9,071 bases of DNA. Source: Lentisphaerota bacterium (GTDB taxonomy: Bacteria > Verrucomicrobiota > Kiritimatiellia > JAAZAB01). Position 1 is the stretch's first letter. The number at the start of each line of letters is the position of its first letter. Positions 6,706-9,071 of the stretch are shown one piece after another. The position numbers were made by a program, and so were the translations under genes. The stretch covers positions 1-9,071 of the forward strand of contig JACPGN010000230.1 in NCBI GenBank assembly GCA_016182435.1. Reading direction: 5' to 3'. The notes under the pieces were generated by a model. That model was not told where the DNA came from. It did not search any database and saw nothing but the letters and a program-made list of their open reading frames with translations.

Positions 6706-8783
6706 ATGCGGGCTCATGAAGATTGCTTGCCGCTAATTAATTCCAGGGTTGACCAGAATGCTCATAGAATTATTCTCGTGGCATTGGTATTGTTTGCGCT
6801 GGCCTCGACGCAGCGCTACGCCGGCGCGGCTACGGTCACCTGGCTGACGCCCACAGGAACCAATTACTGGGACGTGGACACGAACTGGGTCGGCGGCGCG
6901 GCGCCGACCAACGGCGATGAGGTGGTCATTGCCACTAACAGCATTGGCGTCCTGCTGACATCTTCTCCAACTGGGACACGAAACTCTCAGCCACGAATGT
7001 AACGATTGCCACCAATGCCACACTGACTCTGCCGGGCGCGTTCACCAATAACATAATGTCCAATCGGGTCTGGATCGCCTGTTCCAATTTGACGGTTGGG
7101 CCGGGCGGCCGCATCAATGTGGACGGCCTCGGCTATGCCCGCGGAACGCCGACCAACAACGGGAATGGACCCGGTGGCGGCACGACTGCTGCAAGCGGCG
7201 GCGGGGGAGGAGGCTATGGCGGGTACGGCGGCAACGGCTATAGCGGCGGGCGCGGCAGTCCCTACGGTTCAACCAATGCGCCGCTCTGGCCCGGCAGCGG
7301 CGGAGGGGGATGTAACAACTATCCGACCTACGGCACTCATGGCGGCGGTGCGGTGCTCATCGAAGCAAGCGGATTAGTAACCGTCAATGGAACGATCACA
7401 GCCAATGGCACCGACAGCGCCACAGCGCGCGCGGGTGGCGGGTCCGGCGGCAGTATTTATATTATCTGCAATTCCTTTACCGGCACTAATGGCATTATCA
7501 CCGTCGAAGGCGGAGCAGGTTATTCGACAGGGGTTTCGGGCAGAGGCGGCGGCGGCGGGCGGATTGCCATTGTTTTCAATCCTGCGGCGCAAAGCGCGCT
7601 TGCGGCGCCCACTGTTACCTTCTGGGCCCAGTATGGCACCAACAGCTACGGCGCAGACGCGCAAATTGGCACTCTTTACTTTCCCAGCAACAGTCTGCTC
7701 AATCCGGCTTGGATGGCGCACTCCGGCCTGACTTACATTCCGGACTTCACGGCCTGGACGATGGACACCTTCACGATGACCAATGGCTGGTTTGACTTCC
7801 CGGCTGCCCCGGCCCTGCAGTTGACTGTAACCAACGCCATGACTCTCAGTGGAGCTCAGACGAGGTTTGCTCCGCGCAATGGCGTGATTACCTGCGGCAG
7901 CCTGACTCTGACGAGCGGGGCCGCGCTCTATCTTGGCAGTTCCTCGACGAAGACCAATCCTCAAAGTATCTCCTGCGGCGGCAACCTGGCGCTGGCCACC
8001 AACGCTACCCTTGGCATTTACGCGGCCGAGACCAACGCAGCCCAGACCAATCTGGGCGCTTTTGTAAGCGTAACCGGCGACGTCTCCATTGCCAACGGGG
8101 CATCGCTGCTTCCCTATTCAGCCTATACCAATGGCGCTTCGCCGCTCCTGAGGATGCGGAACTTGACTATAGCCTCGGGCGGGCAGGTCAGCGCCGATGG
8201 CATAGGCTTTGCCGGCGCGCTGGCGAGTCAAACCGCCGGCTATGGGCCGGGAAAGGGAGGTCCCGCCTTTGCTAACGTTAGTGGTGGGGGTGGGGGCTAT
8301 GGCGGCGCTGGCGGCAAAGGCGACCCCTCCTATGGCGGCGGCGCCGCCGCCGGCGTAACTTATGGTTCGTCAAATGCCCCAGTCCATCCCGGCAGCGGCG
8401 GCGGTACTGGCTTAGGCGGCGGAGGCTACGGAGGTGGCCTTGTGCGCATTGAGGCCCAGGAAATTCTGACGGTGAATGGGACGATCTCCGCCAATGGCAG
8501 CGACGGAACCACACAGAGAGGCGGCGGGTCCGGCGGCGGCATTTATATTCGTAGCCGGATTTTTACTGGCGGGACGGGCGGCGTGCTGCGCGCCAATGGT
8601 GGCGGGAGCGGTGGCGGTGGGGGCGGCGGCCGGATAGCAGTCTGGCGAATCTATCACACTTTCTTAGGTTCGGCCTCGGTCACCAATGGCACGGGTGGCA
8701 CTTATACTGCTTCTACCGGCGCGCCCGGCACGATTGTCTGGGGCCAACTCCCCGCGCCCGGCACGATTATGTCGTTTAAGTAG
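6706..8783 (+). CDS. Secreted glycine-rich repeat protein, frameshifted near 6957
   Basis: I do not recognise a named family. The first frame (6706-7002) starts with a signal peptide: Arg-containing n-region, hydrophobic IILVALVLFALAS at 22-34, probable cleavage after AGA at 41. It then reads VTWLTPTGTNYWDVDTNW and GAAPTNGDEVVIATN, resembling the W-NW-G-P-GD repeats of autotransporter-associated surface proteins. It leaves frame after GVLL. The frame ending at 8783 carries the continuation DIFSNWDTKLSATNVTIATN straight through the ATG at 7056. The full 2078 nt plus one restored base gives 692 residues. The body is Gly, Asn, Thr and Ser rich with two copies of a ~190-residue module. Beta-helical folding is likely from the short alternating TVNGTITANG strands. 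No C-terminal anchor, PEP-CTERM or autotransporter barrel is visible; it ends PGTIMSFK. Likely exported and extracellular or envelope-bound. Confidence 0.75.
6999..7580 (+). repeat. Glycine-rich module, copy A (protein-level repeat)
   Basis: Copy A runs from VTIATNATLTLPGAFTN through NLTVGPGGRINVDGLGYA. A Gly-rich stretch (GGGGGGYGGYGGNG) follows, then YGSTNAPLWPGSGGGG, GGGAVLIEASGLVTVNGTITANG, GGGSGGSIYI and GGGGGRIAIVFN. Every landmark has a partner in the same order in copy B at 8082-8648. The first 19 codons of the copy lie upstream of the ATG at 7056, which supports reading this frame as part of one longer gene. Confidence 0.8.
8082..8648 (+). repeat. Glycine-rich module, copy B (protein-level repeat)
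   Basis: Copy B runs from VSIANGASLLPYSAYTNG through NLTIASGGQVSADGIGFA. GGGGGYGGAGGKG follows, then YGSSNAPVHPGSGGG, GGGLVRIEAQEILTVNGTISANG, GGGSGGGIYI and GGGGGGRIAVWR. It matches copy A in order and spacing (189 against 194 codons) but has diverged clearly in sequence, so the duplication is not recent. The roughly 500 nt between the copies encode Thr/Asn-rich strands without the Gly-rich signature. Confidence 0.8.
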
Positions 8784-9008
8784 AAACACGACGCGCGAGC
8801 CTGTCTGCCCGCCCGCCTGCATCGGCTGGGACGAAGGCCGCCGTTCCGAAGCCGCGAGCTTGCCCCGCGCGGCGCGGGACAGGCGCCGCTGCATCACCCC
8901 AATAACCGACCGGTTGCTTATTTTCCTTGACACGTTTCGTCAAAACCTGTCTAAGTTATCTTGACGATCGTAAATCCAACTGTTACTGTTCCAACCAGCG
9001 AAAGCACG
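8784..9008. other. Intergenic spacer with a GC-rich hairpin
   Basis: No gene is supportable in these 225 nt. The main element is a hairpin, CCCGCG at 8864-8869 with CGCGGG at 8873-8878 around CGG. It is the same palindrome family as at 139-187. The neighbouring 12-mer GCTTGCCCCGCG here is the exact reverse complement of CGCGGGGCAAGC in the first spacer. No T-run follows, so it is a poor terminator candidate. The last ~90 nt turn AT-richer and hold a possible promoter. Confidence 0.5.
8927..8955 (+). promoter_or_regulatory. Possible promoter for the gene beginning at the window end
   Basis: TTGACA at 8927-8932 is a perfect -35. With a 17-nt spacer the -10 would be TCTAAG at 8950-8955, four of six matches to consensus. 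The region is AT-richer than its surroundings and lies about 54 nt before the ATG at 9009. The -10 is the weak part of the call. Confidence 0.4.
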
Positions 9009-9071
9009 ATGAAAACACAGTGTTGGCATAAGCCGGGGATTTCGCCGGGTATTTTCCGTCGGCAGGTGTGC
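9009..9071 (+). CDS. Start of an open frame running off the window
   Basis: ATG at 9009 opens a frame of 21 codons with no stop before the window edge. It begins MKTQCWHKPG and continues with a basic, Cys-containing stretch ending RRQVC. There is no strong Shine-Dalgarno site (only a purine-rich GCGAAAG). A promoter-like -35 lies just upstream. A short basic leader would fit an exported or prepilin-like protein, which are common in PVC bacteria, but nothing visible proves it. Too little is present to name it. Confidence 0.3.
   Translation, partial: MKTQCWHKPGISPGIFRRQVC

Noticed and set aside
6534..6719. secG, which often follows tpiA
   Set aside because: The small frame has no hydrophobic membrane segments and no SecG-like Gly-rich loop.
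7056..8783. Separate glycine-rich gene starting at the ATG at 7056
   Set aside because: The frame is protein-like well before that ATG and those codons are repeated in copy B; there is no ribosome binding site or signal peptide at 7056.

Overview
The window is about 9.1 kb of GC-rich bacterial DNA, and every supportable gene reads on the + strand. Three things suggest the PVC group, most likely a Kiritimatiellota, Lentisphaerota or Verrucomicrobiota type: housekeeping operons interleaved with short palindromes and degenerate 7-nt tandem arrays, a RuvC active-site start of the DSALRSTG type, and a large glycine-rich secreted protein. This placement is an inference from memory of such genomes; no search was run.

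Layout. The window opens with the last 34 codons of an unidentified gene (1-105), then a palindrome- and repeat-rich spacer. Next come a PflX-like radical SAM protein (250-1209), a YebC-type regulator (1246-1998), ruvC (2001-2445) and ruvA (2449-3081), all tightly packed. A spacer with a hairpin and a perfect-hexamer promoter leads to a glycolytic block: gapA (3267-4343), pgk (4340-5602, overlapping gapA by 4 nt) and tpiA (5740-6504). A ten-unit 7-nt repeat array separates pgk from tpiA. A short region with only dubious small ORFs follows, then a signal-peptide-bearing glycine-rich protein with two copies of a ~190-residue module (6706-8783). The end holds another palindrome, a possible promoter and the start of an open frame that runs off the edge.

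How the genes work together. YebC-RuvC-RuvA is the common recombination and Holliday-junction neighbourhood; ruvB is not in the window. GapA, Pgk and TpiA carry out consecutive steps of lower glycolysis or gluconeogenesis and probably share the promoter at 3162-3188.

Two genes are disrupted as read. RuvC has lost about 77 nt, including the two C-terminal catalytic aspartates, and changes frame at the join. The secreted protein has a one-base frameshift near 6957. These may be real lesions or assembly/sequencing errors. I see no clear new defence, mobile or RNA system. The most unusual signals are the RuvC deletion, the same-period heptamer arrays beside gene starts, and the duplicated secreted protein.
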